Source: an uncultured Eubacterium sp. (lineage in GTDB: Bacteria; Bacillota; Clostridia; Oscillospirales; Acutalibacteraceae). Taken from it: 64,000 nucleotides of DNA. Shown in pieces: positions 55,201-58,993 of this stretch (positions within the stretch are counted from its first letter, which is position 1; the number at the start of each line of letters is the position of its first letter). The position numbers and the translations under genes were made by a program. Below the pieces are notes generated by a model that did not search any database, had not been told where the DNA came from, and saw nothing but the letters and a program-made list of their open reading frames with translations. The stretch spans positions 39,752 to 103,751 of the forward strand of contig CAJTZJ010000006.1 in NCBI GenBank assembly GCA_910583925.1. The letters run 5' to 3'.

Positions 55201-57920
55201 CGATTATAAAGAGGTGTAACAATATATCTCATGCAGTCCTCAATTTTATCATCGTTAAAATTGTTTATCGGTCGAAGATTTGTACAACCGAGGAATTCAA
55301 GAATCGGAAGAACAAGCTTTTCATAACCGGGTGTTCCATCCGTAACCTTCTGGTCAACAATATTTAAAGCTTTTACATTTGCCTGTCTGTTCTGAAGAAC
55401 AGCATCAACAATGATTTCTGCACCGCAGGTTGCACCACCGAGTGCATCGGCAAGCTTATCAATACTGGTAATTTTCCAATCGAATTCATCCTTGTGCGCT
55501 TTAACGTTATTCCAATTATAGCCGGCATCAAGCAAAATCTGTGTAATCTCAGGCCAATTGCCCTTAAACCAGCTGTTTTTATCATAAGCGTTCGGATCCG
55601 GAGTTAAACCCGTAATACGACCTTTTCTATAAGCAGCAAGTGCATCATCGGCACCAACTGCCACTGCTGCTGCACCGGTAATCTTGGTATCAAACAAAGC
55701 CTTCTGAAGAATCGGACCGAGAGCAGTTAAAATGGTTGTGCAAAGATCATTTACAACCTTGTTTAACTTTTCGCCCTTTGTAAACAATGCCTTATCTAAT
55801 GAAGCCTTGTTCAAACCAACACCCAACAGTGCTTTATTCATTTCATCATCTGAAATGAAAGCAGAAAGTCTGTTCATCAATTCGGTTATTGGTGCAATAG
55901 AGCCAGCATTGGTCCAATTCATTCCTGTCGGAGCTTCAATCGGATACTGCTGATAATCCTTTGGCAATTCGTTTTGAATATACCAATTCAAAGCAGGAAT
56001 TACACCATTTTGATAGAACGGCGGATAATCAGGGGGATTTTGCGGCGTTGCGCTCGTTCCCGGATTCGTTCCGTAATTCTTATAATAATTGGTAAGTGCA
56101 TTATACTTATTATTAACAGTTGTAATAATAGATTTTGCTCTTGCAATCTGGAAATAGTTTAAATCCGTTCTTGCTGAAATTCCGCCATAGGCAGAACCAT
56201 AGCTTGAGCCGGAATCTTTTCTCCAGAAACCATCCAATCTGTGAGCAGATTTAAGATAGTCATCGTACAGATATCTGTTATACTTTTCTAAAACATAATC
56301 ATAATGATTCTTTTCACTTGCAACCTTATTGTTTAAATCTGTACCTGAAACACCGGGAGCATTATTCGGAGTTGCCTTAGTATTGAAATCGGCAAGAAAA
56401 GAATTATAATATGCATTTGCCTGATCAAGAGTCTGCTTAACATAAACAGGACGAAGACCGGTATCCACAAGAGGAATATAGCCCTCATTACCAAATGTAG
56501 CAGGATAACCTTTATAAGCATCCTCCATTTTATTTACTTCGGCAATATAGGCATTTGCATGTGCAATATTCCACTGCTTAACAAAATCCGGTTTATATGT
56601 TTTGTCAAGTAAGTTTTTCTCAGTAGTAACTGCAGACTGCAGAGAACCGAGATTTCCATAAACACTATCTGCAAATGAAATATTTGACTGAATTTCTTCA
56701 AGGTCACTGATTGTTAAATCAGTTCTTACACCCTTCGTAACATCGCCGTCAATGTAAAGCGCCTGCTTTACATCATTTACTGCAGCTCTGAACTGTTTCA
56801 AAAGGTACTGAAGAAGATTATTAACATAGGTAGTTACCTGTGCATATGTACAGCCAAAGAAATGCTCGAAAATTTTTCTTGTACCTTCTTTACCGTCTGC
56901 ACTTGAAGAAGATGCAGTCATAACAGTTTTCGTACTGTTATTATCGCCTATAAGACGATCATAATTGTAAGAATGAGAACCGTTCTGAATAGCCTGAAGA
57001 AGGGAAGCAGTTTGGCTTACAATTTCAACCTGCTTATCTCTTGGAATCTTGTCAAACTGTGTTTCGTCTGACTGACCCGCTACCAAATAATTCCAATAGT
57101 CTCTTTGGTTGTCATCACTTGAGCTGAAGAATTTATTGAACGCTTTAAGCTCATCTGCATTAACAGCAATTGCACTGTAATAAGCATCAATATAATTGTA
57201 TCCTTGATTCATTTCTTCAGCAGCACCATTTGTTCCGCCCCAAACAAAGCCTCTGGACTTCCAGTGATTAGATGCCATTGTTTTACGCAGAGCAGTAAGC
57301 TTGTTCAAATCATTACCATATTCGTTCCATAGATAATAACCTTCATTAAGCTTAACTATAGTAAAATAGTGACTATTCTGTCGAGTACCTGATTCGTGAA
57401 GAACACCCATCATACCATCGGTAGCATATTCGGATTCACCACCCGGATAATCATTACCCATAAGATTGGTTTTGTCTCCTCTACTAGGACCTAATCTACC
57501 GTTTATAAACCATTTAGCCTGGTTTGATACATGGTCATTTCGTCCGGTACATTCAAGAACCAAATGCCACGCAGCTACAACGGCTTTGTAGGTTCGACCA
57601 TCTTCATAAACATCTTCAACATATGAACCACGCTTATTTTCAGGACCAACACCATTGGTATTGAGGTTCTGATAAGTGGCTCTGCTTGCCGGATGACCTT
57701 TAGAAGATGAGGTTGGCTTAACCCCGTCATTATAGTAAGCCATAGCAATATCATAAAGATAATCACCAATGGCTGTACCGCTGTTATCCTGTGCTTTAAC
57801 GGCATCTGCCCAATCAGCGGGTGCAGCAAATGCAGTAAAACCAACTGTAATTGAGGATAAAAGCATTAAAAATGCGAGGAAAAAACTCAAACACTTTTTA
57901 AACCTTTTAGGTTTTCCCAT
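31272..57920 (-). CDS. Giant secreted repeat protein, 8882 residues, C-terminally membrane-anchored
   Basis: One open frame of 26.6 kb. It has a signal peptide (about 1-33, basic start then LSFFLAFLMLLSSITVGFTA, cleavage near AFA/AP) and a unique N-terminal region (about 34-800). About 16 tandem units of 380-670 residues follow, to about 8700. A transmembrane helix (VIFAITVLILIYFLYLLF, about 8825-8843) precedes a 38-residue acidic, proline-rich tail. Each unit is leucine-rich and probably helical, with the landmarks NGYxNAIKPLLxxLGC, ILNPLLxRVDEIL, LANFIxxGGIQxxVEELIYP and a later AGCG. There is no LPXTG, dockerin, SLH or enzyme motif. AAAGGAG lies 8-9 nt before the ATG. The size suggests a surface fibre, adhesin or scaffold, which is inference. 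No database family is recognised. The intact frame over this length argues for selection. Confidence 0.9.
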   Translation of the reverse strand: MGKPKRFKKCLSFFLAFLMLLSSITVGFTAFAAPADWADAVKAQDNSGTAIGDYLYDIAMAYYNDGVKPTSSSKGHPASRATYQNLNTNGVGPENKRGSYVEDVYEDGRTYKAVVAAWHLVLECTGRNDHVSNQAKWFINGRLGPSRGDKTNLMGNDYPGGESEYATDGMMGVLHESGTRQNSHYFTIVKLNEGYYLWNEYGNDLNKLTALRKTMASNHWKSRGFVWGGTNGAAEEMNQGYNYIDAYYSAIAVNADELKAFNKFFSSSDDNQRDYWNYLVAGQSDETQFDKIPRDKQVEIVSQTASLLQAIQNGSHSYNYDRLIGDNNSTKTVMTASSSSADGKEGTRKIFEHFFGCTYAQVTTYVNNLLQYLLKQFRAAVNDVKQALYIDGDVTKGVRTDLTISDLEEIQSNISFADSVYGNLGSLQSAVTTEKNLLDKTYKPDFVKQWNIAHANAYIAEVNKMEDAYKGYPATFGNEGYIPLVDTGLRPVYVKQTLDQANAYYNSFLADFNTKATPNNAPGVSGTDLNNKVASEKNHYDYVLEKYNRYLYDDYLKSAHRLDGFWRKDSGSSYGSAYGGISARTDLNYFQIARAKSIITTVNNKYNALTNYYKNYGTNPGTSATPQNPPDYPPFYQNGVIPALNWYIQNELPKDYQQYPIEAPTGMNWTNAGSIAPITELMNRLSAFISDDEMNKALLGVGLNKASLDKALFTKGEKLNKVVNDLCTTILTALGPILQKALFDTKITGAAAVAVGADDALAAYRKGRITGLTPDPNAYDKNSWFKGNWPEITQILLDAGYNWNNVKAHKDEFDWKITSIDKLADALGGATCGAEIIVDAVLQNRQANVKALNIVDQKVTDGTPGYEKLVLPILEFLGCTNLRPINNFNDDKIEDCMRYIVTPLYNRVVAILESPDTLTIILDMLPSLAYALEEGIISDMLHSIDASLGGVGFNLFDTLKGIGLNSLDSVGVNELLQNLVSGMEGFSLPELSFLELGHLGRTLVDKNSLRPSGTRKWVQIDQKERVLVWLAYYINSVLQQNEDFIRDFATKGADLGAAAGFNIGALLNDLLDNAFDYVQSDADFGADFFKIFTAYTPENFDWVQTVNGWKWQKNTVNYDEVKDLYTKADVDYFISKLNDILNNILPGLFKSEKGDSITAFLQEQLYSSRRADELFNTFYRIFGSEFLQKIYTIGTITINGTASPKIKADPDTLYLHLGRVAGVQAVREILDGVNAYYEYDRNNQPVYDDYGMRQHAKYNLAYDNGVLVRDKSNNPIEMEYEGSFIITKKVAIPTEDKTSYTLEEREVYNCFDLASYIGKADPKDPENGAPATKDDWNVNGDADRLKKIVTALLYPFNDFATLLLAGETDKIIGGKESNVKVVGALYLKGNNGYEKALMPLFQALNFDNLMTADNFNTAYNNAMSNLIDMVFNYLNKLAADPVNTIVTAIPSIAYFIDNGGIQMLVSNFLQPLANIVTAVTDIAQITQLGETSFTNNMGKIGDFALSDVVKKLFNSEHTFTWANVQHELGALVTDIIPAIKLDKKDANGNKIQATDEKTGLPAVDKDGNPIYEKEEFKLTIPEIPWSKIAGCGSNRVSGQARITGAISADTIVTIIRYVWDDIVVGANKDTVEGILTNVLGTDVYAIIEENIDIFGVGGHKGDPLTGDHLIKLLCEVAKVMDTSGFGENGTVLQKIVATVANNKPVSSESQYQILESVIEYPVNPSSDAGEKYEPSNVKDFVNVLTNVVMSVLANNADFSLAGIAKNGVYTSELVANVAKIVYPLFDNATVSSVLNILGVESYDMTKLRKNMADAGYTDLVLKVLVDRITMDPETYPGDASVTDKSASPNWVYTAQIDADGNVIKNEKGEIQYEWANRFWAKNDKGAYRMENGKHVMTYWVEDEKGWVLNPDGSHVVREMIFSDINWDYAVQEKYFHVYEEASGEETEEEYNARMQRCQENLNKALTAVLSPFVPFVDFLLNAGSVNVAGVAPLIGTHGYRNAVKPLLDLLGCTDAVDADTYAKHAQSNPNAVISDIIRPLLSKVNEILNGKDAIGPVRAILNIVPDLANFVNMGGIQELVFELIYPFSSLLNTVLDILTRGSVTSIFDAVIDIVLYSGIIGGSEEDDRSIIDKIISGIFGEKEADRITWDNAHTKIFSLVDKIFSMIKVQNVDLKAVTDNGKDKALEVTISKLKIGENEINLNLSIPMFDLDWVAGIGPGLRDGGNQMGENAIKKRTDSFLVIMQYIWKIVQVNKNALIDAKTGLLPVLLKDTYKTAGPFIESVLDVELSNITVNNLENNLSQVVASANEIVAALIQFTESTDSSDHDVSSEWTKFFEYADYTDGKDYEISYPVVPAKAANDNHTAGDNYTEDDVQNLVNVITTIVQRALSALLDTTVEGLVIDALYTNSLISQISKLIFGLGDNATVATILPMFGIDLSAQGLYNTLYKYGYVDLANEVKAVAIDEKDPKYTGSLSDIEWFTTQKDASGKDVQVPNVAKYWYVESGVANNGNDSTLFEEKVWNAHADVYHNPKLLNADGTVKDGALNAGYRFTRAIVVALSPFSNIVNVLFNAGTGRYFDAIDITGTRGYRNAIKPLLDVLGCDAVSPHQFVLDANGIDDTTGNVDPDADKTKNIDYVLYNIINPVISRVGDIMSDPVNEVLDIATNLAAFIDNGGVQTAVEELLYPITQMFGPIIRLATRGVPEYKDSENIFEIAVSFLGLGKDVKWSNIHQHLPAIIENFLKVTVLKSDNQVRVFSKTVTENDTTVTKYYKVSSQPKAKEKLGEDGNPVLDEDGNPVFETDEEGNVVYEKDADGNIVYEDVEEEVTERQVETITGIQINGKVYKLNIQEINFNLKNLAYCLINAKNASTTFAVKADDADEAKTRRSDAFVAVYRFARRAVDANADNLVMPLVEDLLPAATYDAVDEYVENVLYVENSKQKDNVLITLIRLADALGNGGVFDEDAAVQDWKDRLQITSDKVVEGEFTVKNPKADVVSAIETIYGTVNNVISQIVFKDNDHINDLSDFAVAEFLNNSLISTIAKGVFSLADNETVARIFNILNVKMTKDYIVKQLNYYGYAELATNISSYTGKLADIPWFTTQKDADGNDIQVPSDEFGKLWYVSSKYDTTSDYTDLFITNVWNTSGAYQNPDYIGLTGEALKKALDVTYRFSRALVVVLSPFSALIEVLTTNHEVDFGNNVSIKGSYGYTSAIKPFLDAFGVNSVHRDKYRADAEKNPDYAIYNIVYPLIERIDTIMQRPVRGLLDTIPTLANFINAGGIQTAIQNLLFPIDSLLQIIVDLLMDDFDTEVSSDGKTIYQIALEFADTAFLDGAITQKAKLSWDTLHTDISGLVDVLFPTLYTTTYKDSVYTAKLSQDENGKDVYTISVKKVDADNKPVLDKDGKEIYEDVVIPKKDITSTENGILINGVAYPIIIPEDINGLLAKLAGCQGETAVMASTTGSFAPVVNTADDTRANVLVTLLRFVWDDVVRANFNDFLDPLLTNVVDPLLEGTLENAYSEVIRPYIVKESILPWNKDNINYDGGEFVDLIIGAIKSLDASGHHAGASWKPYVEAARDPGFTVDYPRVDTTKTGGDRYQSADVKTLVSVITNIAMSAIEAFLDMSIVGLQEGNIYDSSFVVTVAKAVYPLLDSAAVATVFEVLGMEAITLESLADALRTAGYSRTADLVLAGYDENEVVDGVKVNYVERVKKELNNETGKLEDVLDKDKNPVMESVYKYWATEEDGYTWKYLPDGTTHVMTFWIPDETEADGYAYEKYTAEDEKADPSHKEGEYKLDSTGNKIRAIREKQFSDINWTPCIEGKFFNIQTVAGQTEDQWRANLVKALSTVLHPLNEVLNFLLNSGELNIYGLANLTGADGYENAIYPLLQVLGCTAERNGLKTPADYKSEAEADPNNLIYNILNPVFSRLNNILRGSTATGEAIGPVRAVLNLLPGLALFVEQGGVQKLVEELIYPIGNIADTIIGVLSKDNSKLFDVVFDALLAADTLEPLHTKDGFEGTGITDRIIEKIIVAVFNAPEKTKEDGTMDDAVIQWGNVQKHVYELVAGFVKANEDASNVYLTATEDGKLEINNIKLTLAEKKDENGNVTRPESKVTLPAIQISSLNDLLSDLSKLGAPIPWGTLPNNDGMNATAVQRRTDAFVILWNFIWGIVENNRDANGAIPTLINDFVKPLLGDETFNLMGKYINKILLDRTAEDVLSAFIAVTKALDSSSFDVQSTWDDYFAEAVDLAPVQYPVKNYATDTTAEELYTSKDVGSVVHTISGIAQSVLSAVTGNTIADLSVDLLYNDKLIATISQAIFNLADNNVVKAFLPLLGVNGLSIDGIAAKLTEYGYAELAAEVNALKGSVGKDDGKLSDLVWFVPATNDKGEEIKDDDGNTVMVPSELAKKWYISDGDGFIDNVWKTTGAYHNPNVSEADIDANYRFTRAIVVALSPFSGLINTLFNARTSTVFGEIQLTGAKGYRNAVKPLLQALGADAMSVNDFNAYIDGNNATLDDGTVIANGNQDYVIYNILNPILSKVDDIIHNPGNQLFATIASLGAFLSDSAFKAANGEDKGNLQSAVENLLKPVLDLIDPIVRLADDDEDLFTIIFNILGIYHHDKDGKNETLVTWNNIHQHLFDVVAHFLGFDDEYPNKLYMTTLDKQLIVNNITINGKKYSLTVPEYDLSKLKNCTVDSDIAKRASDAFVTVFRYIRSILNANSILKHSDGSYVGDGDTYKLDDDAFIPSLVNDLLNNADLYATIKPYLQNVLGSQEDEILITVIRLFENLDKHGLKTDFDEIAKDWADQLKLSGTTADVNYGGVTLDEVSNAIDTLRTSVHNALNAYTDIKIENFTADYIYQNSLINTLASVIFPLGDNATVAALLKILHIDVTRDGIVKQLEKYGYNELADKFKALDAEENLGDLPWTVQDTEKNEDGTVKTDADGKPVLKVDENGKPVMIANPELADLWYIHSYDEFKANVWDNSPFKNDLITDPAAQLTDQYRFTRALVVVLSPFSELIGVFTQAKEAVIFEDPHTGVDGHDNVVLKGEYGYSNAIKPLLEALGVDAMDGATYRAMAAKNPDYIIYNIVNPILSRIDTILDTPIRSLLDTLPTLAQYLGHGGLQKSIQNLLYPVTKIASPIIRLLTGEVRSENEVKPEKFYDIVIKLIANIADIEVLKNAEADGLWSSVHEWDKLISLVDGILDMVGVKSDIAVFDGHYVKVAPVIEKDANGKDVITGYEYKYTVTENGKDVEKTKVYDVKDVEKALGIEINGIVYKIDLKKLAEAKELSPFDRLGRCQFVKTETTDAIKAAEDALKAAQAAGSDADTIKALEDSLAEAKAVPTLEVRANTLLCFIQYICDVVEFLEPELINPLLENVLGSNYDTFSEYINNVFTKVNDTPEEVSAALIKLLNATDSSNHVAEGWDILKKNLIPTDVKYPNSYNRDDVNTAIQTLSNIVTGVIENFLETSITELTTEKIYTNEVVITLAKAIYKATAGMESTLKLAGIDVSRDNFVKLLNDYGYTNVANEIANSTNPAEGQTWADTVLWNYLDWKIDNKSENFAHAIAAVLAPFDTLISALLCSGKVDVASVITITGANGYKNALKPLLDELGFAAIEDEDNPTLEAIIKVVLAKLDDIVKDKNLVGKVIDFLPGLANFVTNGGVQKFIEELIYPLTNLINPILKLVTDKNIFNFAIEILDKLNVIDLTAYDWNDVHKEIFTIIESFINVNYTVVDGKKIALSKDDDGYFYTVDEKKQYVEKPEKMTGIAINGTAYPLTIPENITGMTTADIFATIAGCAVLADGSDKAENEVRPDTLVTALRYVWEVVQANKEDLIKPLVISLVGEEAYEANVKHYIENLLDVTTADEFVDALIEILVNLNDLDCDIKWNLYDDYQSTEIGYPLKGIKKLEREVTAKDVEYVIETLSDVVAGVIPMLLKDANGEPYTSLSAFVSDKLYTDSIVNALAAVILPLGEDETIVKVLSIIGISFDPFYQAIIDGKVETNVLAERNKVHSYKEVEWSKVTWNVTDGASLVNALANLLSPFNPALGFLLNGEGLDVAGGALTIPGDNGYANAIKPLLDVLGCTTISGADYKTAATADSNNLLANILNPLLNRVDEILAAPVDEVLGIVPALANFINEGALQTVVEELLHPITNIVAPIVRLASDRNADGSFSDANIFGIIFDLVKSKIGAPNDATWNNVQDYIFDIINHFVPAEIEINKVKYPLTIPSGIDKNMNIIEALAGCGTVTGDKLVGNKADTLVTVLRYVWAVVEENEKDFVTPLLKNLLKANEEGSIYGKVEDYLAELFKSDADQVIVALVEALKGFNKDGHDTSAEWKTLLEKTPVEVKYPNGLTVKDVKDALYQLTDIVNAVLPMVLKSTGYDSLKALVGDKLYTASLVETIAKALNGLGYEKDENGNTVESSLNKTLKDIVGIDFTSVPTVVGEVKDGATFAAELAKVLAPFNGIVNALLNGGKLEIAGIVSIEGENGYINAIKPLLEVLGCNTISLDAMDGSASIEGLLKVVFARVDEILDSTNLVADILEMVPEIANFIAKGGLQKFVEELIYPVLRIVNPIADLLGAGNIFDLVLGVLGIEGIAWNDVQNNIFELIATFLKANDKKDNVYAEVVKSGIIFNRTKTLVIHNINLGDIDGNGKDDIININVPEFDLAKLAGADDGKGNAAENTLVMALRYVWAVVDANEDTLVDVLKGVLKDNYSKVDKYITRLFKNSDDNVVVALVNTLNALDSALDRSDAWDEIRAAVAEKPVNYPADVLSRAEVTVLVDRITDIVNKALPKLLPKIDINGKHYTSLHDLVAGELYTKNLVETIANALNGLGYETDANGNKVESGLNKTLKDLVGIDFTAVPTGDKLGTVNSKETFIDALAKILAPLDPVVNALLKGDDLEIAGIAIGGENGYVYAIKPLLQVLGCKDLEATVSDSAPTLKAIITVVLNRVDEILADPITEVLEMLPQLANFVDKGGIQIFVEELIYPVIRIATPVVSLVKDDKQNLFDFVLEIVSEFVPEVNDYLPSGATWTNITDKDMLNKLIAQFVPSEIEINGVKYPINIPEIDLSEIAGCGSGTGIAFNPEKADVFTKLVGFIFKLVKENKDNLFVPCIKDMIGDAFDEEILDEAINLIFELDEFEFIAALADIVDGLDTDTAHKADWSKVAALVTPTKVNYPENGKAEVESFISTVSGLVNTLVPGLIKDANGNGYDSLTALVNEKLYTKSLLETIAKALRGVGVNEDGTVKDINNTLKDIVGIDFTKVPTTIGEVTDSASFAKELAKVLAPFDHIVDALLNAGSLDVYGIVEIGGQNAYVDAIKPLLTVLGCDTSSIVDGKATLEAILTVLLARVDEIVADPVNEVLALIPSIANFIDKGGIQTFIEELLYPIERIISPILPMDEVYNMLISFVAVMFDLPEDATWENIQDYIFDIVNTLIPEVAYLETTDKDGNVTYRILKAEKDENSDEYGNYYYETTDKNGKVIRNYLTEEEWENVEFINGIVINGVPYPIYLNGSNLLKDLGGCGVGGGFDLVADKADTFVTLFGFVWDVVKDNEDNLVRPLLKNLIGDNETINNVVDRLLGLSKEDVVLTIIKLFNGLKSDGHVADWSRIEAAINTTKVKYPNGVTAKDIDNLINTVSNVVDAVVPMVLKSTGYKSLQALVAGKLYTPNLINTIAQALKGLAENKQVTDILAYVGITLNPADYDKTWNVKDANSFAKALAELVKPFNGVIDALLNGGSIVVAEGLLGENAITIEGENGYINAIKPLLTVLGCNTNGIKDGHATVEAILKSLLGRVNEILANPVDEIVALIPQLVNFINKGGIQTFIEELLYPVTRIAAPVSALLDENGDLFSFIFNIVKDLDAVKAYIPAKATWDTIQNYIFDILAKIDIKIPINGKNYKLRIPALDLNALGGCGTGNGFKYNANKADAVIIVLRYVWNVVQTNKNSFIIPMLKSVLGNNYKNFGEYIEKALANKDDTVIKAIVDVFKGLDASAHKADWSFLYKNYKATNVKYPNGVTAKDLEQVVEILSIAVNNALEIFLGKSLDDLVPDMIYTESLVKTIAKAIGSLKNNKDLKDIFALLGVDFSKVNYNQKWHVTDKRSFAKALATILSPFNNLLAVLLNAGEFHLEGIIELRGANGYENAIKPLLDVLGCKTVSASKYKSDALKNSNNLLLNILNPLLDRVDVILANPIEEVLNLLPSIANFINKGGIQKFVEELIYPVTNLVSPIVKLVTNDNVFDFALKLLNKLGVLDVKLSWKKLQNQIIPLVNTFLTNIKINGKSYKITVPNIDWAVMAGCGKVSGKAIVAKDGDVLLTLLRYVFKVLDANKGMLFNLVGGKNSTIGQIVNNVLKQGADGLAKIVVRILLKLETFDNVKWTFKNIKEIQVKYTEHLGEKEYFEAIGKLDTMIAELLDQFVHISLESVLGDLVYTNNIINTLAKLIYTNIEKVDIGIDLNTVLKVVDLDVSTSGVASILRDYGSASREIGRHAKWSQVNFDSLNWGFKDGNRDGFVNALSAVLRPIQPILRVILSGEDLIVLGSIQIKGGNGYNTAIIPLLEALGVNPSNLVSPQQYAREASTDKVLTNILNPLLDKVEELTHGPIDALTKMLPNIAYFMYNGGVQAIAENLIAPVTNILHEIDPIYSLNLDLSMLGDLDLAGLVNGILSGIKINGQPLGIVLPDIDLSILAGLGKLVTYRSARTYFGKQMDCKKINADQAAVFITVLRYLIKTLQQNLDNIKKLLEGLGLSGDIAKMIAQVLEMLTSMDVDGVIEALMELLFDYDIGNGEEGPNDESAKNGLAFGEFSWLYQAYWVIFAITVLILIYFLYLLFKKNEDEEDPENPEGPNPPEAPSEEQETYKDNNKQGDMI
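32150..55350 (-). repeat. Sixteen-unit tandem repeat array within the giant gene
   Basis: The LGC-type landmark of each unit falls near 55290, 53720, 51890, 50110, 48250, 46240, 44440, 42720, 41080, 39650, 38395, 37110, 35900, 34567, 33420 and 32200. Spacing is 1.6-2.0 kb in units 1-8 and 1.15-1.45 kb in units 10-16, so units shorten towards the C-terminus. Nucleotide identity between neighbours is partial, not exact. Units 3-5 correspond to units 6-8 one by one. Confidence 0.85.
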
Positions 57921-57973
57921 AATTTTTTCTCCTTTCTTTAAATCTCCATAAAAAATTATGTATGGATTGTGAA

Positions 57974-57998
57974 AATTGTATACAATTCCACAATTGTG
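57974..57998. promoter_or_regulatory. Paired palindromes just downstream of the giant-gene promoter
   Basis: AATTGTATACAATT (57974-57987), a perfect 14-bp palindrome, sits next to CACAATTGTG (57989-57998), a perfect 10-bp palindrome. They cover the predicted transcription start and the first 25 nt, a typical repressor position. Confidence 0.5.
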
Positions 57999-58003
57999 AT
58001 TTC

Positions 58004-58032
58004 ATTGTATCATTACTTATGCTCAAAGTCAA
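58004..58032 (-). promoter_or_regulatory. Promoter of the giant-protein operon
   Basis: TTGACT (58032-58027), 17 bp, extended -10 TG, TACAAT (58009-58004). The predicted start is near 57997, giving a 5' leader of about 77 nt. Confidence 0.7.
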
Positions 58033-58157
58033 TGAATTTGAGCAAATAAAAAAGTCACAAAATATTAACAATTTTTTTGTGCAAAATTTGCTTAAGATAT
58101 AACTTATATAAATTAATTACATTTATATAAACGACATGTGACTGTACAGCAAGTTTT

Positions 58158-58240
58158 CAGCTTTACAGTAATAGTTTTAGACTTTACATCGCAAAACCGC
58201 CTCAAATCAGCTGTAATGGTTTCACACTTTACAGTTGTTG
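58158..58240. repeat. Degenerate direct repeat in the 58033-58387 intergenic region
   Basis: The segments beginning CAGCT at 58158 and 58208 share GTAAT-x-GTTT-xxx-ACTTTACA, with a 5-nt gap in the second. TTTACAG or TTTACA words recur at 58162, 58183 and 58228. The rest of this roughly 350-nt gap is AT-rich with no supportable gene. Confidence 0.45.
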
Positions 58241-58387
58241 AAGTAAAAAAATATAATCAATTTTTAATTATTTATTTTAAAATACTTCTTTCCGCTTGCT
58301 TTGCAGCCACTTCCGCCCTTAAAGGAAAAGCTTTTTTGAAGGTAAAATAGCATTATTATTTAACCAAATTAATATTAGATAAAAAAT

Positions 58388-58413
58388 AAGGAACGATGAA
58401 AACATCGTTCCTT
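58388..58413 (-). terminator. Terminator of the rsmD-coaD operon
   Basis: AAGGAACGATG / CATCGTTCCTT, 11 bp with a 4-nt loop, followed on the minus strand by ATTTTTTAT. Confidence 0.9.
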
Positions 58414-58432
58414 TAAAACTGATTGTATTTTA

Positions 58433-58993
58433 TTACTGATTGCCGCTGACATTGCGCATCAAATTCTGGCGAATGCCTCTGACATCCTGAAGCGCTTTAT
58501 AAAGTGCATCATCAATAGCAAGAAGCGTATCCTCTGCATAGTTATTAACTGCATTAACAGAATCCTTTTTATTCTTCTGTGCAGCAGCAAGCATTTCATT
58601 AGCCTGAGCAGTTGCAGTTCCGAGGATTTCACTTGCACGAGCCTGTGCTTCACGGATACTGTTATCGCCCTCTTCCCTTGCCTTTGCAAGAATTTCTGCA
58701 GCCTGAGCCTGCGCTGTCTGCGTAATCTGATCTCTGGCAACGAGCTCACGAGCCTGAGCCTCTGCCTCAGCAATAATAGCCTGGGCATCCTTCTGGGCAT
58801 CATCAAGAATCGTATTTCTTGAATCAATAATTGCCTTTGCCTGCTTCGTTTCATGAGGTGTATTAAGGCGGATATCCTCAATAATCGTTTTAATTTTTTC
58901 AACATCAACAAGGCATTTCTTTGTCATCGGCATAGAAGTGGCATCATCAAGCACATCTTCTAAATCTTCAAGCAAAATATCTGTATTAGTCAT
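58433..58993 (-). CDS. Coiled-coil protein resembling ATP synthase b/E-type stalk subunits
   Basis: A 185-aa soluble protein from the ATG at 58993 (AAAGGAG 9 nt upstream). The N-terminal segment MTNTDILLEDLEDVLDDA resembles the lead-in of DivIVA-like and related proteins. Residues about 50-150 are an Ala/Gln/Glu-rich coiled coil with IIAEAEAQARELV, AAEILAKAREEGD and ASEILGTATAQAN, which automated tools often label ATP synthase subunit B/E-like. No ATPase gene is nearby. Its 5' end overlaps coaD by 8 nt. A cell-shape or scaffolding role is a guess. Confidence 0.75.
   Translation of the reverse strand: MTNTDILLEDLEDVLDDATSMPMTKKCLVDVEKIKTIIEDIRLNTPHETKQAKAIIDSRNTILDDAQKDAQAIIAEAEAQARELVARDQITQTAQAQAAEILAKAREEGDNSIREAQARASEILGTATAQANEMLAAAQKNKKDSVNAVNNYAEDTLLAIDDALYKALQDVRGIRQNLMRNVSGNQ

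Noticed and set aside
32150..55350. Regular repeats that could suggest a CRISPR array
   Set aside because: Units are 1.1-2.0 kb, diverged and fully coding; there are no short identical repeats with spacers and no cas genes.
31272..57920. Dozens of frames of 60-130 codons opposite or inside the giant gene
   Set aside because: They recur at the same position of each repeat unit as shadows of conserved coding sequence and lack ribosome binding sites or family features.
58138..58350. Plus-strand 70-codon frame in the gap before the giant gene
   Set aside because: No ribosome binding site, low-complexity hydrophobic product, and it covers the degenerate direct repeat.
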